Part shown: positions 35,684-42,299 of the stretch, piece by piece
Position numbering within the stretch: position 1 is the stretch's first letter
Layout of the letters: each line of letters begins with the position of its first letter
Assembly: GCF_030143245.1 (NCBI RefSeq)
Contig: NZ_JARJNS010000002.1
Location: forward strand, 248,001-312,000
Length of the DNA stretch: 64,000 bases
Source: Rhabdaerophilum sp. SD176
Lineage (GTDB): Bacteria > Pseudomonadota > Alphaproteobacteria > Rhizobiales > Beijerinckiaceae
Reading direction: 5' to 3'
Position numbers and translations under genes: made by a program
Notes under the pieces: generated by a model
Told to the model about the DNA's origin: nothing
The model's database searches: none
What the model saw: only the letters and a program-made list of their open reading frames with translations

Positions 35684-36595
35684 ATGGCGGGGCAGGTGCC
35701 GCTCGATCTGGCTGATCTCCCGCCCTTCATTCTCGAGGGCGAGGAAAACCGGGCCACACCGCTCTTCCTGAATTCGCCCCATTCGGGGGATCTCTTCCCG
35801 GCACATTTCCTGGCCCGGAGCCAATTGGCGAGGTCTGCCCTCCGCCGCGCTTCCGACCTCTATGTCGACAGCCTGTTCCGGCCGCTTGTCGCGGCAGGGT
35901 TGCCGTTGATGTCGGCGCAGTTGCCACGCTCCTATGTCGACCTGAACCGCGAGCCGCTGGAACTGGACCCGCGGCTGATTGCCGGAAACCTGCCGGTCGA
36001 TGCGAATACGCGGTCATTGCGGGTTGCCGGCGGGCTGGGTACCATCCCCCGGGTGATCGGCGACCAGGTCGAGATCTATGCCGGAAAGCTGCCGCTCGAG
36101 GAGGCTCTGGCCCGTATCGAAGCGCATTACGTGCCCTATCATCTCCGGCTTCACCGTGAACTCGCGCGGCGGCACCGCGATCATGGCATGGTGCTGCTGC
36201 TCGATCTGCATTCCATGCCGTCGCAGACCTTGCCGCGCCCGCACCGGAGCATGCCGGATCTCGTCATTGGTGACCGCTTCGGCAGCAGCGCCGCGACGAT
36301 GCTGGTCGAGCGGCTCGAACACCTGGCCCGCTGCGCCGGCTTCCGTGTGGAGCGGAACCAGCCCTATGCCGGCGGCTATATCACCGAGCATTACGGCCGC
36401 CCTGGCCTCGGCTGGCATGCCATCCAGATCGAGGTGAACCGCGCACTTTACATGGATGAAGCCCGGCTGGTGCCCCATGACGGGTTCGCCGGCCTGTCGG
36501 CGGCGCTCTGCGAGATCGTGTCGCAACTTGTCGCAGAGCAGGCATTCGATTCCCGCAATTCGGCCTTGCATTTTTCTCAGAAGGCTGCTGAATAA
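35684..36595 (+). CDS. N-formylglutamate amidohydrolase family protein, second copy
   Basis: 303 residues from ATG 35684 with GGAAAGG upstream. Family motifs: FLNSPHSGDLFP with the metal histidine, SYVDLNREPLELDP, LLLDLHSMPS and the GRPGLGWHAIQIEVNRALYMDE segment. This is the longer HutG-like type. No other histidine-breakdown genes are near, so the natural substrate is open. Reads toward the MmgR-like sRNA and may end at the hairpin at 36810-36839. Confidence 0.9.
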   Translation: MAGQVPLDLADLPPFILEGEENRATPLFLNSPHSGDLFPAHFLARSQLARSALRRASDLYVDSLFRPLVAAGLPLMSAQLPRSYVDLNREPLELDPRLIAGNLPVDANTRSLRVAGGLGTIPRVIGDQVEIYAGKLPLEEALARIEAHYVPYHLRLHRELARRHRDHGMVLLLDLHSMPSQTLPRPHRSMPDLVIGDRFGSSAATMLVERLEHLARCAGFRVERNQPYAGGYITEHYGRPGLGWHAIQIEVNRALYMDEARLVPHDGFAGLSAALCEIVSQLVAEQAFDSRNSALHFSQKAAE

Positions 36596-36691
36596 GGGCG
36601 CTCGTTGCCTGATCCGGTGGCGAAACGATCCGAACGGGGCATCCGAATCAAGGGCAGCCCCGCAGAAACGCCGGAATCCATGATTTCGGCC

Positions 36692-36776
36692 AAAAAAAAG
36701 GCCGCACGAAGCGGCCTGAAAGTCTAGGGAGGAAACGCCCAAGGAGGGCATGTCACGAGGGCGAACCGTCGTGACA
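36692..36776 (-). ncRNA. mmgR: MmgR / suhB-type trans-acting small RNA (alpha-r8 family)
   Basis: The minus strand folds as: stem TGTCACGA/TCGTGACA (36769-36776 with 36751-36758), a small hairpin GCCC-TCCTT-GGGC (36737-36749) that exposes CCTCC-like bases, a single-stranded run with TTTCCTCCCTAG, then a GC hairpin GGCCGC/GCGGCC and eight T residues. This order and the CCCTCCTTGGGCGTTTCCTC wording match the conserved alphaproteobacterial suhB/MmgR sRNA, known in Sinorhizobium to affect polyhydroxybutyrate storage. The CCTCC runs can pair with ribosome sites. It lies beside an IMPase-family gene (36972), as the name suhB suggests. The rest of 36596-36971 holds no gene. Confidence 0.82.
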
Positions 36777-36781
36777 AGTCG

Positions 36782-36809
36782 AATATATATTGCGGCGCAC
36801 AAAAGACAA
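36782..36809 (-). promoter_or_regulatory. Sigma-70-type promoter of the small RNA
   Basis: On the minus strand, -35 TTGTCT (36804-36809) and -10 TATATT (36782-36787) are 16 bases apart. The predicted start, about seven bases on, falls at 36775-36776, exactly at the first hairpin of the sRNA. Confidence 0.65.
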
Positions 36810-36839
36810 GGCCTGTCGTGATCGACGGGCCCTTTTTTT
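36810..36839 (+). terminator. Intrinsic terminator on the plus strand
   Basis: Arms GGCCTGTCG (36810-36818) and CGACGGGCC (36823-36831), four-base loop, one G-T pair, then CTTTTTTT. The only plus-strand gene before it is the amidohydrolase ending at 36595, whose transcript would cross the sRNA gene in antisense. Confidence 0.8.
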
Positions 36840-36971
36840 ATTCATCGCTAAGAATGCGTTGTCCCGGGCGGGTTTTCTGCCCTTTGCCAAGCGCGGGAGA
36901 GCACGGGCTTCTGGCCACGGCATCCGGTCTCCGCTAAGGAGAATCACCGGTTGTCCCTCCCGCGAGGATCC

Positions 36972-37760
36972 ATGCGTCCAGTCGATCTCTCGGCCTTTCT
37001 CGAACGGCTTGCCCAGCAATCCGGCGAGGCCATCCTGCCGTTCTTCCGCACCGAACTCAGTGTGCTCGACAAGGGCAGTGACGGGTTCGACCCGGTGACG
37101 GAAGCGGACCGCGCTGCCGAAACCGTGATCCGCCGGCTTATCCAGGCGACCTTTCCGACACATGGCATCCGGGGCGAGGAATTCGACGACGTCAATCCGG
37201 AAGCCGAATACCAATGGGTTGTTGATCCGATCGACGGGACGCGCGCCTTCCTGTGCGGGCTGCCGGTCTGGGGGACTTTGATCGGCCTGATGCGCGATGG
37301 CAATCCGGTGATGGGCGTCATGAACCAGCCCTATACCGGCGAGCTGTTCTTCGGCGATGGCCGGCAGGCGAAGCTCAAGGGACCGCGCGGGCAACGCGCG
37401 CTCATGACTTCCAGCAAGACCCGGCTTGCCGATTCCCACCTCATGACCACCGATCCGCGCCTGTTCCGCGGTGACGAGGCCGAGGCGTTCCTCCGCGTCG
37501 AGAAGCAGGTGAAGCTCTCGCGCTACGGGGTCGATTGCTATGCCTATGCGATGCTGGCTTCAGGCCAGGTCGAGCTGGTCATCGAATCCGGACTCAAGGC
37601 GCATGACATTGTCGGGTTGATCCCTGTCATTGAAGGAGCAGGCGGGGTCATCACCACATGGGATGGCGAGTCTGCCACGAAGGGCGGTGCCATCGTGGCC
37701 GCCGCCAATGCCGAACTCCATGCCCAGGCTTTAGGCCTGCTCGCCCGGCGCGGTGGCTGA
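36972..37760 (+). CDS. hisN: Histidinol-phosphatase / IMPase family enzyme (HisN-like)
   Basis: 262 residues from ATG 36972 with AGGA close upstream. IMPase-family motifs: EEFDD, the metal signature VVDPIDGTRAFLCGLPVWG, and the C-terminal AHDIVGLIPVIEGAGGVITT. Wording is closest to the HisN type that dephosphorylates histidinol phosphate in histidine synthesis in actinobacteria and rhizobia; other small phosphate esters are possible. Lies next to the MmgR-like sRNA. Its last 30 bases overlap the convergent hydrolase gene. Confidence 0.85.
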   Translation: MRPVDLSAFLERLAQQSGEAILPFFRTELSVLDKGSDGFDPVTEADRAAETVIRRLIQATFPTHGIRGEEFDDVNPEAEYQWVVDPIDGTRAFLCGLPVWGTLIGLMRDGNPVMGVMNQPYTGELFFGDGRQAKLKGPRGQRALMTSSKTRLADSHLMTTDPRLFRGDEAEAFLRVEKQVKLSRYGVDCYAYAMLASGQVELVIESGLKAHDIVGLIPVIEGAGGVITTWDGESATKGGAIVAAANAELHAQALGLLARRGG

Positions 37761-38747
37761 AGCGGGTTCGCCGCCCTGCGCCGGCAGGGTGCCGTCACCC
37801 AGCACAGGCTCCCGGCAGAAGGCATCGAAGGCGGCCCAGAATTGCTGCCGGATCCGGCCGCGCTCCATCAGGATTTCATGCTGCGCGCCAAGAAGTGTGA
37901 TGGCGCTGGTGCCGCGCATCCGCCTGGCGAGGGTGGCGGCGGCCCGGGAATCCACCACGCGATCGGCGCCGGCCAGCACGAACAGGCAGGGCGTGCGGTT
38001 CTCGAGGCCGAACCGGTCATCATCGAAGCGGGCCATGGCCTCGAAGGCCGCATCCACCCAGCCGATGGTTGGATCGCCGATGGCAAGGCGGGGTTCCTGC
38101 TTCTGCCAGAGTGCCATCCGGGCGAAGCGTTCCGGATCGCTGGTCAGCGGGTTGCCATCGAAGGGGCCGTCCGCGATCGTGATCCGCCGGCCGCCGGGAA
38201 TGAAAGCGGTCGAAAGGCCGAGGCTTGCGAGGATGCGCGCGAGCACGCGGCTGGCATCCGGCCAGCGGAGGCCGGCGATGGCGACAAGCGGCGAGGAGAG
38301 GATGGCCCGTGTGAACAGGACGGGTTGGCGGGCAAGGGCAAGCAGGGCGATGGCTCCGCCCGTCGAATGGGCGAGGAGATGGTAGGGCTCCGGCAGGCCT
38401 CGGCGGCGGATTTCCGCGAGGAGGGCGTCGAGATCGAGCAGGTAGTCGTTGAAATCCTCGACATGGCCCTTGCGCGGGTTGCCGACCTGCCGATCGGAGC
38501 CACCTTGACCCCGCCAGTCGAGCGCGGCGACCGCGAAGTCGCGTGTCATCAGTTCGGAAAAGACCTCGCCGTATTTTTCGATATATTCGGCGCGCCCCTG
38601 GAGCAGCACGACCGTGCCGGCCGGCTTGCCCTCCGGCAGCGCGAAGGCGGCGCGGATGCCGATCCCGTCCGCCGCCGTCAGGCAGGCAATCTCGATCCGA
38701 TCCGAGAAGGGCACGCCTTCTGGCGGCTGGACTAGAAACTCAAGCAT
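37731..38747 (-). CDS. Alpha/beta hydrolase, lysophospholipase-like
   Basis: 338 residues from ATG 38747 with GGGG upstream. Serine hydrolase fold: VVLLQGRAEYIEKYGEVF, ALDWRGQGGSDR, the nucleophile region LLAHSTGGAIALLAL with catalytic serine (AHSTGG), LFVLAGADRVVDS and the C-terminal GAQHEILMER with the histidine. This is the monoglyceride lipase/PldB type. Cytoplasmic (no signal peptide). Overlaps hisN end by 30 bases. Confidence 0.87.
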   Translation of the reverse strand: MLEFLVQPPEGVPFSDRIEIACLTAADGIGIRAAFALPEGKPAGTVVLLQGRAEYIEKYGEVFSELMTRDFAVAALDWRGQGGSDRQVGNPRKGHVEDFNDYLLDLDALLAEIRRRGLPEPYHLLAHSTGGAIALLALARQPVLFTRAILSSPLVAIAGLRWPDASRVLARILASLGLSTAFIPGGRRITIADGPFDGNPLTSDPERFARMALWQKQEPRLAIGDPTIGWVDAAFEAMARFDDDRFGLENRTPCLFVLAGADRVVDSRAAATLARRMRGTSAITLLGAQHEILMERGRIRQQFWAAFDAFCREPVLGDGTLPAQGGEPASATAPGEQA

Positions 38748-38825
38748 GGCCCCGTGCGCGTCTCGCCCTTCCGATGGCGGCAATCCGAAAGCCCGCCCTC
38801 GCGCGCTGGTTCCGGTCCGTGGTGT

Positions 38826-39233
38826 CTAGTTCGCAGGAGTCCGGGCGATCGGCAAGGGGGAGGCGAGGCAGCCGGGGCGGGCTTCGTTCGGTTCCAGCAG
38901 CCGGAAACCGATCAGCGTCTGGTTGCGGGCGTCGAGCACAAGCCGGAGGGCCTGGCCATCGCGCGTGCAGACTTCGCCGACGACGCTGTTACCGCGCCGC
39001 TGGAAGCCCGGCAGGGTGCCGAGCTCGACCATGGTACGGTTTTCGACGAGGCGCGAGCCGCCTGGTGCATCTGTCGTGGCGGGGCTCCTGGACAGGGCCA
39101 TCAGGCCGAAACCGCCCAGGATTGTTGCCACAAGCACGCCCACAAGGACGTGCCGCGGCCAGAGCCGATCCGAAAAACCTGTTCTCTCCGCGCCGCCCGA
39201 AACCGGGAAGCCGGCGCCCTGTGCGCGTGGCAT
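38826..39233 (-). CDS. Unknown protein with single membrane anchor
   Basis: 135 residues from ATG 39233 (GAGG upstream); an in-frame ATG at 39329 would add 32. One membrane helix (about residues 26-47), then an approximately 85-residue domain outside the membrane, with two cysteines (EVCTRDGQ and RPGCLAS) that could pair. No family recognised. Upstream of the hydrolase gene on the same strand, 78 bp apart. Confidence 0.65.
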   Translation of the reverse strand: MPRAQGAGFPVSGGAERTGFSDRLWPRHVLVGVLVATILGGFGLMALSRSPATTDAPGGSRLVENRTMVELGTLPGFQRRGNSVVGEVCTRDGQALRLVLDARNQTLIGFRLLEPNEARPGCLASPLPIARTPAN

Positions 39234-39379
39234 GAAGCAAACCTCGATCCGGGCCTTCCTGGTGCCCGATAATGATGCTTCTGGCAGAGGCGGGCTGAAC
39301 CGGATGCGAGCCCGAGGTTCATCCGGCATTCATGGGAAGGGCATCGTTGCCGCGCGCCGCGACGGGCGGAGCCATTACC

Positions 39380-39408
39380 CTTGAAATCCGGAAATCCGCT
39401 TCCCACCT
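39380..39408 (+). promoter_or_regulatory. Heat-shock (sigma-32/RpoH) promoter of hsp20
   Basis: -35 CTTGAAA at 39380-39386 is a perfect heat-shock box; CCCACCT at 39402-39408 is one mismatch from CCCATNT, 15 bases on. The predicted start, near 39415, coincides with the first hairpin of the thermometer leader. Confidence 0.7.
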
Positions 39409-39414
39409 CGTTGT

Positions 39415-39498
39415 TGTGCCGGCCAGAGCTGGCGGCACATTCCCGGTCCGGCCCTTTGGGCGGACTTCAACTGCATGTCGCTTCAAGGAGGATATGCC
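39415..39498 (+). promoter_or_regulatory. ROSE-like RNA thermometer in the hsp20 leader
   Basis: Three successive hairpins: TGTGCCG/CGGCACA (39415-39421, 39433-39439), GTCC-GCCC/GGGC-GGAC (39446-39465), and a last one, GCATGTCGCTTC with GGAGGATATGC (39473-39497). The last hairpin covers the AAGGAGG ribosome site one base before the ATG. The left arm carries TCGCT, fitting the UYGCU signature of ROSE elements that pairs imperfectly with the AGGAGG. At low temperature translation should be blocked; heat opens the hairpin. Confidence 0.8.
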
Positions 39499-39957
39499 AT
39501 GCGTTCCTATGATCTTGCCCCTCTCTATCGTTCGACCGTCGGTTTTGACCGGTTGTTCTCGCTGATGGACCAGGTTGCCGGTTTCGAGCAATCCGCCCCC
39601 AGCTACCCGCCCTACAATATCGAGAAGACCGGCGAGAATGCCTATCGCATTTCGCTCGCCGTCGCCGGGTTCACTGAAGCCGATCTGACGATCGAAGCCG
39701 AGCCGAACTCGCTCATCATCCGGGGCGACAAGGCTACCGGTGCCCCGCGGGACGGCGCCTACCTCTTCCAGGGGATCGCCTCGCGCCAGTTCGAGCGGCG
39801 GTTCCAGCTTGCCGATTACGTGAGCGTGACGGCTGCCCGGCTCGAGAACGGCCTGCTCCATGTCGATCTGGTGCGTGAAGTGCCGGAAGCCCGCAAGCCG
39901 CGCGTGATCCCGATCAGCGCGCCAGCCGGTCAGGCTGTCGAGCATCTCGCGGCCTGA
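39499..39957 (+). CDS. Hsp20 family small heat-shock protein
   Basis: 152 residues from ATG 39499, with AAGGAGG upstream. N-terminal RSYDLAPLYRSTVGFDRLFS is typical of the rhizobial/IbpA-type class A small heat-shock proteins; the alpha-crystallin domain covers about residues 36-130 (YNIEKTGENAYRISLAVAGF ... LENGLLHVDLVREVP). The C-terminal I-x-I anchor is present as VIPI. An ATP-independent holdase that binds unfolding proteins. Controlled by a sigma-32 promoter and a ROSE-like leader. Confidence 0.95.
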   Translation: MRSYDLAPLYRSTVGFDRLFSLMDQVAGFEQSAPSYPPYNIEKTGENAYRISLAVAGFTEADLTIEAEPNSLIIRGDKATGAPRDGAYLFQGIASRQFERRFQLADYVSVTAARLENGLLHVDLVREVPEARKPRVIPISAPAGQAVEHLAA

Positions 39958-39982
39958 AGCCGGCCTTTTCCGATACAGCGAA

Positions 39983-40006
39983 GGGGCGTCCTAGACGCCC
40001 CTTTTT
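39983..40006 (+). terminator. Intrinsic terminator of hsp20
   Basis: Perfect eight-base arms GGGGCGTC / GACGCCCC, three-base loop, TTTTT. 25 bp after the hsp20 stop. Confidence 0.92.
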
Positions 40007-40077
40007 CATATGCGTCCCTCTTCAAGGCGGGTCCGACGCCTTGCGCCGGTCCCCTCCTGTGCCGGGGGCGGCCCCGT

Positions 40078-40665
40078 TTACTGCGCCCCGGTTCCGGGGG
40101 ATTGCGGGGCCCAGAGCGAAGGGTCGCGCGCCGGGGCGACCGGAGCCGGTCGGCTGGCGGCAGCGCCGGAGCCCGGCCCTTGCGCAACGGCATCCGGGCG
40201 GCGCGGCGGCAACGGATTGGCCGTCTCGCCAGCCGGTGTTTCCGGACGGGCGCGGGGTGCCTCGCGCGGGAAGCGCGGATCGGGGTTCAGCGCGGCCGTT
40301 CCACGGGGCGTCGGGGTGCCGGCCTCGCGCTGGAATCGTTCCAGAACCTCACCGTCATAGGCATCGACAATGAGCCGGACCGGCTGGCGGTTCCGGTCGA
40401 TCGCGTCGACGACCAGCACATCCGGGCGGCGGCCGGACAGGACGAGGCTGCGATAGCCGCGATCCCGCAGGTCTTCGAAGATATCGCCCACCGAAGCGCC
40501 GATCGGACGCCGCGGAACCGGCACGACGATCGGGCCGGAATAATAGCCGCCGTAGAAGAACGGGCGCGGATAATATTGCGCCGAGGCTTCCGTCGCGGCG
40601 AAACCTGCCATCGCAGCCAGCAGGCCGGCGAGGCCAGCCATGCGCGTTGCCTTTGCAATCACCAT
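40078..40665 (-). CDS. Secreted PepSY-like protein with Pro-rich C-terminus
   Basis: 195 residues from ATG 40665 with GGAGAG upstream. Signal peptide to about ASAQ, then a tyrosine/proline stretch, then one small alpha/beta unit IFEDLRDRGYRSLVLSGRRP ... VRLIVDAYDGEVLERF, which resembles a PepSY repeat, and a 90-residue Pro/Ala/Arg-rich tail. Function unknown. Related secreted proteins are common in Hyphomicrobiales. Confidence 0.72.
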   Translation of the reverse strand: MVIAKATRMAGLAGLLAAMAGFAATEASAQYYPRPFFYGGYYSGPIVVPVPRRPIGASVGDIFEDLRDRGYRSLVLSGRRPDVLVVDAIDRNRQPVRLIVDAYDGEVLERFQREAGTPTPRGTAALNPDPRFPREAPRARPETPAGETANPLPPRRPDAVAQGPGSGAAASRPAPVAPARDPSLWAPQSPGTGAQ

Positions 40666-40793
40666 TACGAACTCTCCATTGGATGCCGTGGCATCGAGCC
40701 GCCCCATTCTGCGAGCATGCCTAACGGGCGATTAAGTTTCGCTGAACAGGCAATGGTTTTGGGGCGAAATGATGGAGCCCGCGGTGCGTTGGC

Positions 40794-41861
40794 TCACGCT
40801 GCGGCGCGGAACCCTCGTGCAGCGGCAATCAGGGCGTCGACATCCTCCTGGCGCGTGGCGAAGGACGTGACCAGCCGCAAAACCACCTCGCCCTCGCGCA
40901 AGGCCGCTTCCGGTGGCAGGGACAGGTCTGACCAGTCGACACATTTCAGGCCGGCTGCCGTCAAATGGTTCCAGAGAGCCTCGCTGACGATCGGGAAGAC
41001 CTCGTTGATCTGCCGTTCCCAGCCGAAGCGGATGCCTGGAATGCCGGCAAGTCCATCGGCCAGCCGCTTGGCCATCGCATTGGCATGGGTGGCGAGGTCG
41101 CGCCAGTGATCGCCATCGAAAAAGGCCTCGAACTGGGCCGAGATCAGCCGCTGCTTCGACAGGGTCTGCCCCGCCCGCTTGCGGCGGAATCGGAATTCCT
41201 CCGCCAGTGCCTCGTCGAAGAAGACCACGGCTTCCGCCATCAGGCAGCCATTCTTGGTGCCGCCGAGAGAGAGCACATCAATCCCGGCCTGCCACGTCAA
41301 TTCCGCCGGCGTGCAGCCGAGCGCCACCAGAGCGTTGGAGAACCGGGCGCCATCCATGTGCGTGCGCATGCCATTGGCGCGGGCGCAGTCTGTGAGCGCG
41401 CGCACCTCTTCCGGCGTGTAGATCAGTCCGAATTCGGTGCCCTGCGCGATGGACAGCGCCTTGATCGGCGGGCGGCGGGTGCCGCCGGGTTCCGCCGCGA
41501 GATGCGCCTCGATGATGGCCGGCGTGAGCTTGCCACCGATGCCGGGCAGGCCGGCGAGCTTGGCACCGCCCATGAAGAATTCGGGCGCGCCGCATTCATC
41601 ATCGATGACATGGCTCTCGCGGTGGGTCAGCAGGCAGCCCCAGGGCGGGCAGATGGCCGAGGCGGCAAGAGCATTTGCCGCTGTTCCGGTCGTGACGAGG
41701 AAGGCCGTCACCTTGCGGCCGAAAAAGGCATCGAGTTGCGCATCGACGCGCGCAGTCCAGGGATCGGCGCCATAGGAGCCGGCGGCACCCTCGTTGGCGG
41801 CGACGAGAGCGGCGAGGACCTTGGCGCTGGCGCCAACGATATTGTCACTGACGAAGTTCAT
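40794..41861 (-). CDS. ltaE: Low-specificity L-threonine aldolase
   Basis: 355 residues. PLP enzyme splitting threonine or allo-threonine to glycine and acetaldehyde. Motifs: FVSDNIVGASAKVLAAL at the N-terminus, FLVTTGTAANALA, HMDGARFSNALV and the PLP lysine in LSLGGTKNG. Transcribed divergently from gltB; their 438 bp spacer holds the AT-rich and structured elements described separately. Confidence 0.92.
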   Translation of the reverse strand: MNFVSDNIVGASAKVLAALVAANEGAAGSYGADPWTARVDAQLDAFFGRKVTAFLVTTGTAANALAASAICPPWGCLLTHRESHVIDDECGAPEFFMGGAKLAGLPGIGGKLTPAIIEAHLAAEPGGTRRPPIKALSIAQGTEFGLIYTPEEVRALTDCARANGMRTHMDGARFSNALVALGCTPAELTWQAGIDVLSLGGTKNGCLMAEAVVFFDEALAEEFRFRRKRAGQTLSKQRLISAQFEAFFDGDHWRDLATHANAMAKRLADGLAGIPGIRFGWERQINEVFPIVSEALWNHLTAAGLKCVDWSDLSLPPEAALREGEVVLRLVTSFATRQEDVDALIAAARGFRAAA

Positions 41862-41987
41862 GGGATTCCGGAATGGCTGGAGAGGTAGCCGTCATCAAGG
41901 CGCAAATCGACCGATGGTGCAAGCATCGTGGCCCGGCGGCAGCCCTCGGGGCCAGAAGGCCGCAGCCCCTTGCCGTTCGTGTTTTAG

Positions 41988-42055
41988 ACGCAATATTGTT
42001 TCTTAGGAGGAGCAAAAGTAATTTTATTGCGTATATTTAGGCAGTTCCCGCAATA
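41988..42055. repeat. Three CGCAATA repeats in the AT-rich gltB upstream region
   Basis: ACGCAATA at 41988-41995 and TATTGCGT at 42025-42032 form an inverted repeat with a 29-base spacer, and CGCAATA recurs at 42049-42055. The segment 41980-42090 is much more AT-rich than the surroundings and lies in the 438 bp gene-free stretch between ltaE and gltB, so it is a likely promoter and operator area. The regulator is not known. Confidence 0.5.
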
Positions 42056-42114
42056 AAAGGGATAAAATTCTTCTAAAGAGTGCTTGTAAGGCCGGTTGGT
42101 TTCTGGTTATGTGC

Positions 42115-42207
42115 GGCTCGGATAGGACAGTGTTGCTGACCTACTCTCCGAGCCCGGTTTCCGGTGGCCGGCTGGTCTCCCCCGGCCCGCCGTCGGAAAT
42201 CGGGCTC
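42115..42207 (+). promoter_or_regulatory. Structured leader of gltB with two competing hairpins
   Basis: Hairpin I: GGCTCGGA-TAGG-A-CAG (42115-42130) pairs with CTG-A-CCTA (42136-42143) and TCCGAGCC (42147-42154). Hairpin II: GAGCCCGGTTTCCG (42150-42163) pairs with CGGAAATCGGGCTC (42194-42207), one G-T pair, with an inner GGCCGG/CCGGCC stem. The two share bases 42150-42154, so their full forms exclude each other. This is the layout of a two-state regulatory RNA. It ends 92 bases before the gltB ATG. No T-run follows, so any effect would be on translation, decay or Rho. No known riboswitch class recognised. Confidence 0.55.
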
Positions 42208-42299
42208 GACGTGTCTGAAAGCCAACGAGGGCGCCGGCCAGGCATGGCGGCGAAAACAGAACTGCAGATTTCTTTGGGCCTTGAGCCAGGAGCGAGACC

